From positions 1,238,001 through 1,302,000 of the forward strand of contig NC_003062.2 in NCBI RefSeq assembly GCF_000092025.1: a DNA stretch of 64,000 nucleotides, read 5' to 3'. Below, in pieces: positions 39,188-48,406 of this stretch; position 1 is the stretch's first letter, and each line of letters opens with the position of its first letter. The position numbers were made by a program, and so were the translations under genes. This stretch comes from Agrobacterium fabrum str. C58 (GTDB lineage: Bacteria; Pseudomonadota; Alphaproteobacteria; Rhizobiales; Rhizobiaceae). The notes under the pieces were generated by a model. That model was given only the letters and a program-made list of their open reading frames with translations. It was not told the origin of the DNA and made no database searches.

Positions 39188-40495
39188 ATGGCAAAAGCCG
39201 ATGCTGACAAGGGTGCGGCTCCTTCCGCCCGGGAAAGGACCGCCCGGCCTTTTTCCGCTTTTGAACGCATGGTGGCCTGGCGTTATCTGCGGTCGCGGCG
39301 CAAGGAAGCCTTCATTTCCGTCATCGCCGGTTTTTCTTTCGTCGGCATCATGCTGGGTGTGGCGACGCTGATCATCGTCATGGCTGTCATGAACGGTTTC
39401 CGCACCGAACTGATTTCCCGCATTCTCGGCATTAACGGTCACATGATCGTGCAGCCGATCGATCAACCGTTTAACAATTACGATGAACTGGCGAAGAAGT
39501 TTTCAGCCGTGCCGGGTGTCACCATGGCCTTGCCGCTGGTGGAGGGCCAGACGCTTGCCTCCGGCCGTGGCGGTGCAGGCTCCGGCGCGCTGGTGCGTGG
39601 TGTGCGCCAGGAGGACATCGACAAGATCAAGGAAGTCGCCACCAACATCAAGACCGGCGATCTCGTCGGCTTCATGGCAGGTGACGGCGTTCTCGTCGGT
39701 TCACGGCTCGCCTCCCAACTGGGCGTGACGGCGGGCGACGATATCACCCTCATTTCGCCGGAAGGCGACGTGACGCCCATGGGCATCAATCCACGTGTTA
39801 AATCCTACAAGATATCAGGCGTCTTCGAGATCGGCATGTCGGAATATGACGCATCGATGATCTATATGCCGCTGTCCGAGGCGCAGCTTTATTTCAATGC
39901 CAACGGCATTGTGCAATCCATCGAGCTTTACGTCAGCCGGCCTGATGATGTCGACGGCATCCGACCGCTGGTGGAGCAGGCCGCCGAACGGCAGATCTAT
40001 ATCACCGACTGGCGACAGCGGAACCAGACCTTCTTCTCCGCTCTGCAGGTGGAACGGAACGTGATGTTCATGATCCTCACCCTCATCGTTCTGGTGGCGG
40101 CGCTCAACATCATCTCCGGCCTCATCATGCTGGTGAAGGACAAGGGCAGCGATATCGCCATCCTTCGCACCATGGGCGCAAGCTCGGGCGCGGTGATGCG
40201 CATCTTCTTCATGACCGGGGCCGCCATCGGCACCGTCGGCACCTTTGCCGGCGTCGCACTCGGCGTCCTTGTCTGCCTCAACGTGGAATCCATCCGACAG
40301 TTCTTCTCCTGGGTATCGGGCACGGTGCTGTTTGATCCGCAGCTCTATTTCCTGAGCCAGCTTCCCGCCGAAATGGATTTGAGCGAGACCATCACCGTCG
40401 TCATCATGGCGCTGACGCTTTCTTTCCTGGCAACGATCTTTCCGGCCTGGCGGGCTTCCAAGCTCGATCCGGTGCAGGCCCTGCGTTACGAATAA
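39188..40495 (+). CDS. lolC: Lipoprotein-releasing ABC transporter permease (LolC/LolE)
   Basis: A 435-residue inner-membrane permease that extracts lipoproteins for transfer to LolA. Helix 1 (FISVIAGFSFVGIMLGVATLIIVMAVMNGFR) is followed by a ~230-residue periplasmic domain, then three helices of the FtsX domain (FMILTLIVLVAALNIISGL, IFFMTGAAIGTVGTFAGVALGV, ETITVVIMALTLSFLATIFP) and the ending AWRASKLDPVQALRYE. Many alphaproteobacteria have one such permease (LolF-like) in place of LolC plus LolE, which seems so here since lolD follows directly. Confidence 0.92.
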   Translation: MAKADADKGAAPSARERTARPFSAFERMVAWRYLRSRRKEAFISVIAGFSFVGIMLGVATLIIVMAVMNGFRTELISRILGINGHMIVQPIDQPFNNYDELAKKFSAVPGVTMALPLVEGQTLASGRGGAGSGALVRGVRQEDIDKIKEVATNIKTGDLVGFMAGDGVLVGSRLASQLGVTAGDDITLISPEGDVTPMGINPRVKSYKISGVFEIGMSEYDASMIYMPLSEAQLYFNANGIVQSIELYVSRPDDVDGIRPLVEQAAERQIYITDWRQRNQTFFSALQVERNVMFMILTLIVLVAALNIISGLIMLVKDKGSDIAILRTMGASSGAVMRIFFMTGAAIGTVGTFAGVALGVLVCLNVESIRQFFSWVSGTVLFDPQLYFLSQLPAEMDLSETITVVIMALTLSFLATIFPAWRASKLDPVQALRYE

Positions 40496-40510
40496 GGACC
40501 GCTTCGCAAT

Positions 40511-41194
40511 ATGGCAAAAAAAACAGTGCTGCGGCTTACCGGTGTCGAGAGAACCTATGGTCAGGGCGAGACATCGCTTTCAATTTTGCGCAAGGCCGAT
40601 TTTGAATTGAAGAGCGGTGAGATGGTGGCGCTGGTCGCCCCATCGGGCACCGGCAAATCGACGCTGCTGCATCTGGCGGGGCTTCTGGAGCATCCTGATG
40701 CGGGTGAGGTGCTCATCAACGGTGCGCCCTGCAACGGCCTGCCGGATGAAGCGCGCACCGCGATCCGCCGTAGCGATATCGGTTTCGTTTATCAGTTCCA
40801 TCACCTCCTGCCGGAATTCACCGCGGTGGAAAATGTGATGATGCCGCAGCTCATCGCCGGCCTCACGCAGGCGGAGGCACGCAAGCGGGCAAGCGCGCTG
40901 CTCGATTATATGCGGGTGGGCCATCGTGGTGAGCACCGTCCGGCCGAACTTTCGGGCGGTGAGCAGCAGCGTGTCGCCATTGCCCGCGCCGTTGCCAATG
41001 CGCCGCTGCTGCTGCTGGCCGACGAGCCGACTGGCAATCTCGATCCGGAAACCGCGCATTATGTTTTCGATGCGCTGGAGGCGCTGGTGCGTCAATCCGG
41101 CCTCGCGGCGCTGATCGCGACCCACAATCACGATCTTGCCAACCGCATGGATCGCCGCGTGACGCTCGCCGACGGCAAGATCGTCGATTTTTAA
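40511..41194 (+). CDS. lolD: Lipoprotein-releasing ABC transporter ATPase
   Basis: A 227-residue ABC ATPase paired with the permease 15 bases upstream. Walker [14 protein letters not shown]-loop [17 protein letters not shown] (with the LolD/MacB family motif FQxxxLLPEFTA), signature [14 protein letters not shown], Walker [13 protein letters not shown] and switch histidine in ATHNHDLA. All are intact. A strong terminator at 41337 ends the operon. Confidence 0.95.
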
Positions 41195-41336
41195 AGCGCT
41201 TTGCCGAGCGAGGCCTATCCCCGCGCATCGGGTGTCTTCCTTTTATGAGACGGACCCGGAACTGCATGTCGCGAGAAACCGCCCCCTTGGGTGCGCCTTG
41301 AGCACACCCGCTCTCCATATTTTGAATCTTTCTCGG

Positions 41337-41367
41337 ACCCGGAGGTGTTTTCACCTCCGGGTTTTTT
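41337..41367 (+). terminator. Intrinsic terminator of lolCD
   Basis: ACCCGGAGGTG (41337-41347) and CACCTCCGGGT (41352-41362) form a perfect 11-bp stem with a TTTT loop and six further T. It cleanly separates lolD from the SOS-box region. Confidence 0.93.
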
Positions 41368-41455
41368 CTCTTTGGAGTCAGCGGCTTGCCATTTGCCCGG
41401 ACGGAACCGAAGGCGATTCTCGAACATTAGCAATAGCAATATCAGCAGAACCCTG

Positions 41456-41490
41456 TTGACAATCGAACAAAATGAGAACAAAGTTGGAAC
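41456..41490 (+). promoter_or_regulatory. Promoter overlapped by tandem LexA (SOS) boxes
   Basis: GAAC occurs at 41465-41468, 41476-41479 and 41487-41490, each pair separated by exactly seven bases, giving two overlapping GAAC-N7-GAAC sites (the alphaproteobacterial LexA operator, GTTC-N7-GTTC on the other strand). The first, GAACAAAATGAGAAC, fits the extended form GTTCTNNNTTTGTTC on its complement. A TTGACA -35 element lies at 41456-41461, so LexA bound here would block the promoter of the 28-codon gene. Confidence 0.75.
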
Positions 41491-41511
41491 ATAACGAGTA
41501 AGGAGAGACCA

Positions 41512-41598
41512 ATGACTGATTTCATCCGTGACGTTGCCGCTTTCGCCTCCATCGCTGTCTTTGTTGCCAGCTTCTCGGTGATCCTCACCGCCCTGTGA
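41512..41598 (+). CDS. SOS-controlled small membrane peptide (28 aa)
   Basis: ATG at 41512 follows AAGGAGAGACCA, a strong ribosome binding site. The 28-residue product starts MTDFIRDVAAF and ends FASFSVILTAL-like (VASFSVILTAL): a short charged N-terminus with two Asp and one Arg, then one ~20-residue hydrophobic helix. It has no signal cleavage site and should sit in the inner membrane. The promoter carries tandem LexA boxes and dnaE follows 105 bases downstream without an intervening terminator. Layout and size resemble SidA, the 29-residue SOS-induced division inhibitor of Caulobacter; that comparison is by context, not sequence. Confidence 0.7.
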   Translation: MTDFIRDVAAFASIAVFVASFSVILTAL

Positions 41599-41703
41599 AG
41601 AAGACACCGGCGCAGAAGACTGTATGGACGCCGCAAACTGGTGGACATTGAGCGCCGGAAATCGGAAAATCGCCCCCTCGATTCAGAATGACAGGAAGAC
41701 GAT

Positions 41704-44700
41704 ATGGGCGATACGGTTGTGCGTGGAGAGACCTCTGGTGAAACGCTGAAGACCCCCGGTTTCGTCCATCTTCGGGTTCATTCCGCTTATTCCCTGCTTG
41801 AGGGGGCGTTGCCCCTCAAGAAGATCATGTCCAAGGCCGTTGGGGACGGCCAGCCGGCCATTGCCATTACCGATACCAACAACCTCTTCGTTGCGCTGGA
41901 ATTTTCCGAAAAGGCGCGGGACGAAGGTCTGCAGCCGATTATCGGCTGCCAATTGTCCATCGACATGCAGGATGCGGCGGAGGATCGCCGCAACCACAAC
42001 AGCCATCTGCAGAAACTTCCCGCCATCGTTCTCCTTGCCGCCAATGCGGAAGGATATGAGCGGCTGGTGGATCTCGTCAGCCGTGCCTATCTGGACGGTG
42101 AGGGGGGCAGCCATTCCGTGCACATTACCCGTGCATGGCTTGAGGAAGCCTCCAATGCCGGTCTCATTGCGCTGACAGGCGCTTCCGGCGGCCCCGTCGA
42201 TATGGCGCTGAAGGAAGGCCACGCCGCGCAGGCGAAAGAGCGGCTGCTGACGCTGAAGTCACTTTTCGGTGACAGGCTTTATATCGAATTGCAGCGCCAG
42301 TCCGGTTACGACCGCTCCCATGAGCGGCGCTTGATTGGTCTCGCTTATGAACACGATATCCCCCTCGTTGCCACCAACGAGGCGTTTTTCCCGTCCAAGG
42401 CGGACTATGAGGCACATGATGCACTGATGGCGGTGGCACATAACGCCATCGTTTCCGATGACAGCCGGTTCCGCCTGACACCCGATCATTACCTCAAGAG
42501 CCGTGACGAGATGACGGCGCTGTTTGCCGATCTTCCCGAGGCACTGGAGAACACCGTCGAGATCGCGCTCCGTTGCTCGTATGTGCTGAAAAAACGCGGG
42601 CCGATCCTGCCGCGTTTCACCGGCGCCAGCGACGATCCGGAAGCGGCGGAACGGGCCGAAACCGAGGAACTGCGCCGACAGGCTGTCGAGGGGCTGGATC
42701 AGCGGCTTTCCGCGCTTGGCATGGCGCCCGGTTATACGGAACAGGATTATCGCGAGAGACTGGATTTCGAACTCGGCGTGATCTCGCGCATGAAGTTTCC
42801 CGGTTACTTCCTGATCGTTGCCGACTTCATCAAGTGGGCCAAGCAGCAGGATATTCCGGTCGGCCCGGGCCGTGGTTCGGGTGCCGGCTCTCTCGTCGCC
42901 TATGCGCTGACCATTACCGATGTCGATCCGCTGCGCTTCTCGCTGCTGTTCGAACGCTTTCTCAATCCCGAACGCGTTTCGATGCCCGACTTCGATATCG
43001 ACTTTTGCCAGGATCGCCGCGAAGAGGTGATCCGCTACGTGCAGCGCAAATATGGGCGCGAGCAGGTGGCGCAGATCATCACCTTCGGTTCGTTGCAGGC
43101 GCGCGCGGCCCTGCGCGACGTCGGCCGTGTGCTGGAAATGCCCTATGGCCAGGTGGACAAGATCTGCAAGCTGGTGCCCAACAACCCGGCCAACCCGACG
43201 CCGCTGTCCAAGGCGATCGAGGAGGAGCCGCGCCTGCAGGAGGAGGCGGACAAGGAGCCGGTCGTCGCCCGCCTGCTGGATATCGCCCAGAAGATCGAAG
43301 GACTTTACCGCCACGCCTCCACCCATGCCGCCGGTATCGTCATCGGCGACCGCCCGCTCTCCAAGCTGGTGCCGATGTATCGCGATCCGCGATCCGATAT
43401 GCCGGTTACCCAGTTCAACATGAAATGGGTGGAAAGCGCTGGCCTCGTCAAATTCGACTTTCTCGGCCTGAAGACGCTGACGGTGCTGAAAGTGGCCGTC
43501 GATTTTGTTGCCAAGCGCGGCATCAAGGTCGATCTCGCGGCCATTCCGCTCGAGGACGCCAAGACCTACGAGATGTTGTCGCGTGGTGAAACCATCGGCG
43601 TCTTCCAGGTGGAAAGTGCGGGCATGCGCAAGGCGCTGATCGGCATGCGTCCGGACTGTATCGAGGACATCATCGCGCTGGTGGCGCTTTACCGCCCCGG
43701 CCCGATGGAAAACATCCCGGTCTATAATGCCCGCAAACATGGCGAGGAGGAGCTGGAATCGATCCATCCGACCATCGACCATCTCCTCAAGGAAACACAG
43801 GGCGTTATCGTCTATCAGGAACAGGTGATGCAGATCGCCCAGGTCCTGTCAGGATATTCGCTCGGCGAAGCCGATCTTCTGCGCCGCGCCATGGGCAAGA
43901 AGATCAAGGAGGAGATGGACCAGCAGCGCGAGCGTTTCGTCGATGGCGCCATTAAAAACGGTGTGTCGAAACCGCAGGCCAACACCATCTTCGACCTTCT
44001 GGCGAAATTCGCCAATTACGGCTTCAACAAGAGCCATGCTGCAGCCTACGCCATCGTGTCCTACCAGACCGCCTATATGAAGGCGCATTATCCGGTGGAG
44101 TTCCTCGCGGCCTCCATGACACTCGATATGGCCAACACGGAAAAGCTGAACGATTTCCGTCAGGATGCCGGTCGTCTCGGCATCGAGGTCGTCGCACCCT
44201 CGGTACAGACCTCCTTCCGCCAGTTTGAGACGGGCGAAAACCGCATCTATTATTCGCTGGCCGCCATCAAGGGCGTGGGTGAGGGGGCGGTGGAACACAT
44301 CGTCCAGGTGCGTGGCGAAAAGCCATTTACGAGCCTTGAGGATTTCTGCCTGCGCATCGATCCCAAGCAGATCAACCGGCGTGTGCTGGAAAGCCTGATC
44401 AATGCCGGCGCTTTCGATTGTTTCGGCCGTGACCGCGCCGAGCTGATCGGTGGACTGGACCGCATCATCGGTTATGCCCAGATGGCCCAGAACAACCGCA
44501 CCATCGGTCAGTCGGACATGTTCGGCTCCGGCGGCGGGACAGGCCCGGAAAAGCTCATTTTGCCGGCGTTCCAATCCTGGCTGCCATCGGAAAAGCTGAT
44601 ACGCGAATATCAGGTGCTCGGTTTTTACCTTACGGCCCATCCGCTGGATACTTACCGGCCACTGCTGGAGAAATTACGGGTGCAGAATTTCGCCGATTTT

Positions 44701-45207
44701 TCCGCAGCGGTTAAGCAGGGCGCGTCCACCGTCGGGCGTCTGGCCGGTACCGTCACGGGCAAGCAGGAGCGTAAGACCCGTACCGGCAACAAGATGGGCA
44801 TCGTTACTTTTTCCGATGCATCGGGCCAGTATGAGGCGGTGCTGTTTTCCGAAGGGCTTGCCCAGTTCCGTGATCTGCTCGAGGTCGGCAAATCGCTGGT
44901 CATCAACGTCCAGGCGGAAGAACGCCCGGAAGGCATCGGTCTGCGTATCCAGACGGCTCAGTCGCTGGAAGAAAAATCCGTGCAGATGCAGAAGGCGCTT
45001 CGGGTTTATGTACGCGATTCCGGCCCGCTGAAGACGGTGGCCCGTCATCTCAACACAAAGGGCGACGGATCGGTTTATTTCATCGTCATCAAGGATGAAG
45101 GCAGCCGCGAGATCGAGGTGGAACTGACGGAGAAATACCGCATTTCACCTGAAATCGCCGCCGCATTGCGGTCCGCACCCGGCGTCGTTGATGTGGAACT
45201 GGTGTAA
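41704..45207 (+). CDS. dnaE: DNA polymerase III subunit alpha
   Basis: The 1167-residue replicative polymerase catalytic subunit. N-terminal PHP domain begins FVHLRVHSAYSLLEGALPL (residues ~20-38); the polymerase palm has VGPGRGSGAGSLVAYAL and PDFDIDFCQDRR with catalytic D429 and D431; TLKVAVDF.., EGLYRHASTHAAGIVIG and the C-terminal OB fold (ASTVGRLAGTVTGKQERKT) follow. The length and intact PHP region identify DnaE1 rather than the damage-inducible DnaE2 (ImuC). It is downstream of an SOS-box gene, so partial SOS control is possible. Confidence 0.95.
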   Translation: MGDTVVRGETSGETLKTPGFVHLRVHSAYSLLEGALPLKKIMSKAVGDGQPAIAITDTNNLFVALEFSEKARDEGLQPIIGCQLSIDMQDAAEDRRNHNSHLQKLPAIVLLAANAEGYERLVDLVSRAYLDGEGGSHSVHITRAWLEEASNAGLIALTGASGGPVDMALKEGHAAQAKERLLTLKSLFGDRLYIELQRQSGYDRSHERRLIGLAYEHDIPLVATNEAFFPSKADYEAHDALMAVAHNAIVSDDSRFRLTPDHYLKSRDEMTALFADLPEALENTVEIALRCSYVLKKRGPILPRFTGASDDPEAAERAETEELRRQAVEGLDQRLSALGMAPGYTEQDYRERLDFELGVISRMKFPGYFLIVADFIKWAKQQDIPVGPGRGSGAGSLVAYALTITDVDPLRFSLLFERFLNPERVSMPDFDIDFCQDRREEVIRYVQRKYGREQVAQIITFGSLQARAALRDVGRVLEMPYGQVDKICKLVPNNPANPTPLSKAIEEEPRLQEEADKEPVVARLLDIAQKIEGLYRHASTHAAGIVIGDRPLSKLVPMYRDPRSDMPVTQFNMKWVESAGLVKFDFLGLKTLTVLKVAVDFVAKRGIKVDLAAIPLEDAKTYEMLSRGETIGVFQVESAGMRKALIGMRPDCIEDIIALVALYRPGPMENIPVYNARKHGEEELESIHPTIDHLLKETQGVIVYQEQVMQIAQVLSGYSLGEADLLRRAMGKKIKEEMDQQRERFVDGAIKNGVSKPQANTIFDLLAKFANYGFNKSHAAAYAIVSYQTAYMKAHYPVEFLAASMTLDMANTEKLNDFRQDAGRLGIEVVAPSVQTSFRQFETGENRIYYSLAAIKGVGEGAVEHIVQVRGEKPFTSLEDFCLRIDPKQINRRVLESLINAGAFDCFGRDRAELIGGLDRIIGYAQMAQNNRTIGQSDMFGSGGGTGPEKLILPAFQSWLPSEKLIREYQVLGFYLTAHPLDTYRPLLEKLRVQNFADFSAAVKQGASTVGRLAGTVTGKQERKTRTGNKMGIVTFSDASGQYEAVLFSEGLAQFRDLLEVGKSLVINVQAEERPEGIGLRIQTAQSLEEKSVQMQKALRVYVRDSGPLKTVARHLNTKGDGSVYFIVIKDEGSREIEVELTEKYRISPEIAAALRSAPGVVDVELV

Positions 45208-45218
45208 GGCGTAAGCCC

Positions 45219-46457
45219 TCACACCGGGCCCTCTTTCGTGACCGTGATGAAGTCGGTCCCGGTCCCTGTCTCCATCTGGTGACTGATATCGGAAACGGTG
45301 ATCGAGCTTCCGCTTGAAAGCTCCTGCTCGATCCGGTGGCGTATCTCCGCTGGGATTTCGAGACGGCTGAGCACGCCGCTCAACTGGTCGAAGCCGCCGG
45401 GCGCTTCGGTAACGGTAATGCCAAGCCGCTTGCGGGCAGCGGCCGGCAGATGATTTTCGAGCGTCACGCCGTTCCATTCGGCGGTTCCGGCAGCGCGGTC
45501 TACGGAAACGGCTTCGAGGAAATGGGTTCCGAGCGCCACTTCCGGATCCTTGATATCGATGGCCGCTTCGAACAGCGGCTTGAAGTCCTGCCGCACCATG
45601 ATCTGGCCATTCGGCGGATGATCCTCATCGGCAGAGGCGTAGAGCGCCGTCACAAAGGCGTCGGTCAGAAGCGGCCCGGTGGTTTTCAGCCCTTTCCAGC
45701 GCTTGAACCCGTTGATGGCGTTCACCGTCATCTCGCCGGCATAACCATCGGCAGAACCGGCATCGAAGCCAAGGCGTGTCAGCGCGGCCTGGATATCCAT
45801 TACCTTTTCCCGCTCGCCACGACGCGTAATGAGAATGCGCAGCGGCGAGGAGGCTTTGGTCTTTGCCGCCGGTTTGATGGCCTGCGTTTTTTCATTGACG
45901 GCAACCTCGACCGCACCCAATGCTGCATCGAAGGTCGCCGGGCGCAACTCCACATCCGACAGAAGCAGCTTGCCGTCATCGGCATCGTCGCGCGGCGCAA
46001 ACAGCGCTGGATGCTCTACGAAACGCAGGGAAACCGGGCGATCGGTGATGATGACATGCACACCGGCCCGCGTGTCTCCGAAAAGTGACTTCGCGAATTT
46101 CGAGGGCAGGCGCACGCAGCCATGCGAGGCTGGATAATTCGGCACCTTGCCCTCGTGTAGCGCGATGCCGGACCATGTCAGCCTTTGCATGAACGGCATG
46201 GGCGCGGCCGAATAGATATTCGACTCGTGGTATTTCCGCTTTTCCAGAATGGAGAAGATGCCACTCGGCGTCTCGTGCCCGGCCTTGCCGGTGGAGACTT
46301 TCGAGGTAGCGATGATCTCACCATTCTCATAAAGCGAGAGCGACTGGTCGCTTTTGGACACCAGTATCTGCAGCGACCGGCTGTCGGCGGCAAGTGCCGG
46401 AAAGGCAAGAATGCTGGCCGACAGCATGCCGGTCAGAAGACGGAGGCGAAGGGACAT
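45219..46457 (-). CDS. L,D-transpeptidase (YkuD) with peptidoglycan-binding domain
   Basis: Exported enzyme of about 412 residues. Signal peptide MSLRLRLLTGMLSASILAF ends PALAADS. The YkuD domain (residues ~25-150) has IALHEGKVPNYPASHGCVRLP with the catalytic cysteine in SHGCVRLPS. After a linker, a peptidoglycan-binding_1-type repeat DIQAALTRLGFDAGSADGYAGEMTVNAINGFKRW lies near residues 220-255. It should cross-link peptidoglycan 3-3 or attach outer-membrane proteins in the periplasm. In-frame GTG and TTG starts up to 46496 are possible; AGGGAAG precedes them, so the exact start is unsure. Downstream of dinB on the same strand. Confidence 0.88.
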   Translation of the reverse strand: MSLRLRLLTGMLSASILAFPALAADSRSLQILVSKSDQSLSLYENGEIIATSKVSTGKAGHETPSGIFSILEKRKYHESNIYSAAPMPFMQRLTWSGIALHEGKVPNYPASHGCVRLPSKFAKSLFGDTRAGVHVIITDRPVSLRFVEHPALFAPRDDADDGKLLLSDVELRPATFDAALGAVEVAVNEKTQAIKPAAKTKASSPLRILITRRGEREKVMDIQAALTRLGFDAGSADGYAGEMTVNAINGFKRWKGLKTTGPLLTDAFVTALYASADEDHPPNGQIMVRQDFKPLFEAAIDIKDPEVALGTHFLEAVSVDRAAGTAEWNGVTLENHLPAAARKRLGITVTEAPGGFDQLSGVLSRLEIPAEIRHRIEQELSSGSSITVSDISHQMETGTGTDFITVTKEGPV

Positions 46458-46613
46458 GACGCAATACACCACATGCACAAAACTTCCCTCACTCAACCAC
46501 GCGAAGTTTAATGAAGTTTAAGGAAGCGGCGACGGCAACATCACTAATTTGTGTAAAATCTAAAATACATTGCGCACGTTGGTGGGAAGGTCCGCATGGT
46601 CGCCTTCAGTTCT

Positions 46614-47897
46614 CTATTTGCGGGTGCGGAAGGTGTAGCCAGTCTCGACGCTGCCCTTGCCGAACTTATCGCGCAGCTTGTCCATTGCCGCCTCCGCCGC
46701 GGCCCGCCGCGTGGCCTGTCTGTCAACGAGATCGGGCGGATCGGCAAGACCGGCATCGCGCAGATCGCTGACGCCGATGCCGATGAGGCGGAATTTCGTG
46801 CCGTCGGTTTCTTTTTCCAGCAGGGCAAGGCCGGTGCGGAATATGCGGTCGGCAAGCTGAGTGGGGTCATCAAGCCTGCGGTTGCGGGTGCGGCTCTTGA
46901 AGTCCGCCGTTTTCATCTTCAGCACCACGGTCTGGCCGGCAATACCGCTTTTCTTTAACCGCCAGGCAACTTTTTCGGAGAGTGACCGCAGGATTGGAAC
47001 GAGGTCCTCATGGCGGGAAATATCGTGGAAGAAGGTGGTTTCGGACGATACGCTTTTGACCGGATCGTTATTATGCACATGCCGCTCGTCAATGCCGCGT
47101 GCGAGCCGGAACAGCCGCTGCCCCATCACGCCGTAACGGCGCATCAGCTCGCTCTCCTCCATCTCCTGCAATTGCGCGATCATGCGGATGCCATCCGCCT
47201 CCAGCGTCGCTGCAAAGGCCTTTCCCACGCCCCAGATCGTCGTGACCGGGCGCGCTGCCAGAAAGGACAGCGCCTCCGCTTCGCCGACAACAGAAAAGCC
47301 GCGTGGCTTTTGCAGGTCCGACGCGACCTTGGCGAGAAACTTGCAATAGGAAAGCCCTGCCGAAACACTCACCCCCACCTCTTTTTCAACGCGTCCGGTG
47401 AACTTCGCCAGCACCCGCGCCGGCGGATCGTGATGCAGCTTCTCGGTACCTGAAAGATCGAGAAACGCCTCGTCGATGGAAAGCGGCTGCACTAGCGGCG
47501 TCAATTCCTGCATCATGGTCCGGATTTCACGGCCGACACGACTGTATTTTTCCATATCCGGCTTGATGACGACCGCATCCGGGCAGGCTTCCAGTGCCTT
47601 GAACATGGGCATGGCGGAGCGCACGCCGTGGATGCGGGCGATATAACAGGCGGTGGAAACCACCCCGCGCTTGCCGCCGCCAACGATCACAGGTTTATCG
47701 GCCAGTTCCGGATTGTCGCGCTTTTCGACAGAGGCATAAAAGGCATCGCAATCGATATGGGCGATGCTCAGATCGTAGAGTTCGGAATGATAGAGAAGAC
47801 GCGGGCTGCCACAGGCGCGGCAACGCCTCAACCCTTCTGGCTGGCCAGCCAGGCAGTCGCGGCAAAAACCGGGATCATAGCGGTGCGACGTGGACAT
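46614..47897 (-). CDS. dinB: DNA polymerase IV (DinB) with N-terminal zinc motif
   Basis: Y-family translesion polymerase, about 427 residues. [52 protein letters not shown] and [15 protein letters not shown] hold the catalytic acids; [21 protein letters not shown] and the little-finger domain follow. Before the polymerase core are four cysteines, C12, C15, C26 and C29 (FCRDC, CRACG), a zinc-ribbon-like addition absent from E. coli DinB. The start is placed at the ATG 47897; no good ribosome binding site is seen and an in-frame TTG lies ten codons upstream. A LexA-like site overlaps the start region. Confidence 0.92.
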   Translation of the reverse strand: MSTSHRYDPGFCRDCLAGQPEGLRRCRACGSPRLLYHSELYDLSIAHIDCDAFYASVEKRDNPELADKPVIVGGGKRGVVSTACYIARIHGVRSAMPMFKALEACPDAVVIKPDMEKYSRVGREIRTMMQELTPLVQPLSIDEAFLDLSGTEKLHHDPPARVLAKFTGRVEKEVGVSVSAGLSYCKFLAKVASDLQKPRGFSVVGEAEALSFLAARPVTTIWGVGKAFAATLEADGIRMIAQLQEMEESELMRRYGVMGQRLFRLARGIDERHVHNNDPVKSVSSETTFFHDISRHEDLVPILRSLSEKVAWRLKKSGIAGQTVVLKMKTADFKSRTRNRRLDDPTQLADRIFRTGLALLEKETDGTKFRLIGIGVSDLRDAGLADPPDLVDRQATRRAAAEAAMDKLRDKFGKGSVETGYTFRTRK

Positions 47898-47904
47898 GGG
47901 TCGA

Positions 47905-47919
47905 AAACAAAACCAGAAC
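47905..47919 (-). promoter_or_regulatory. LexA-like site at the dinB start
   Basis: Read leftwards, GTTC-TGGTTTT-GTTT (47919 to 47905) differs from the GTTC-N7-GTTC operator by its final base. It lies 8-22 bases before the chosen dinB ATG. SOS control of dinB is common in related bacteria; the one mismatch keeps this a candidate. Confidence 0.45.
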
Positions 47920-47966
47920 GTAGCCAACCATACTCCGGCTGTGGTGGCCGCTCAAGGGGCGTCCCG

Positions 47967-48275
47967 TCAATACACACCTGAATCCAGTCCCGGCCCGGAA
48001 AAATGGTGCCAGGCGGCGGCCACCGTTTCGGGGGGTGTATCGGTGGCGGCGCAGAACGCCATCAGGTCCGGCTCGTGGCTCATCAGGAAATCCGTCAGCC
48101 CCGCCAGAAAGCCGGGATCATTGACGGCCTGGCGCAGCATATTGGCCTGTAACCCGCTCAAGGCCAGAAAACGCGACAGCATGTCCGGTTCGTTTGCCAG
48201 CCAGCCAAGTATGGCGGCCGCTGTTTCTTGCGGATCCTGGCCGGCATTGCCTTTGTTTTTTGTCTCGCGCAGCAT
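47967..48275 (-). CDS. DUF3572-family protein
   Basis: A 102-residue all-helical protein. AAAILGWLANEPDMLSRFLALSG and DPGFLAGLTDFLMSHEPDLMAFCAATD match the DUF3572 family found next to divK in rhizobia. It is divergent from divK and ends 70 bases upstream of dinB on the same strand. Function unknown. Confidence 0.85.
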   Translation of the reverse strand: MLRETKNKGNAGQDPQETAAAILGWLANEPDMLSRFLALSGLQANMLRQAVNDPGFLAGLTDFLMSHEPDLMAFCAATDTPPETVAAAWHHFSGPGLDSGVY

Positions 48276-48406
48276 TTCTTCCCCGAAGTTACCTATTTTG
48301 AAACCAAATCCCTCTAGCCTTGCGCAACGAATGGACGATGGAATCGGTTCTCTGGCAACTTATATGTCTGGATGAAGGTTTCAAAGCGAAACGGGGACTG
48401 CCCACC

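Noticed and set aside
41595-41651. A tiny GTG-started frame overlapping the stop of the 28-residue gene (GTGA)
   Set aside because: Eighteen polar codons with no ribosome binding site or recognisable feature; kept out as unsupported.
46503-46518. CtrA-like TTAA pair upstream of the L,D-transpeptidase
   Set aside because: The spacing between the two TTAA is six, not the seven required, and it stands alone.
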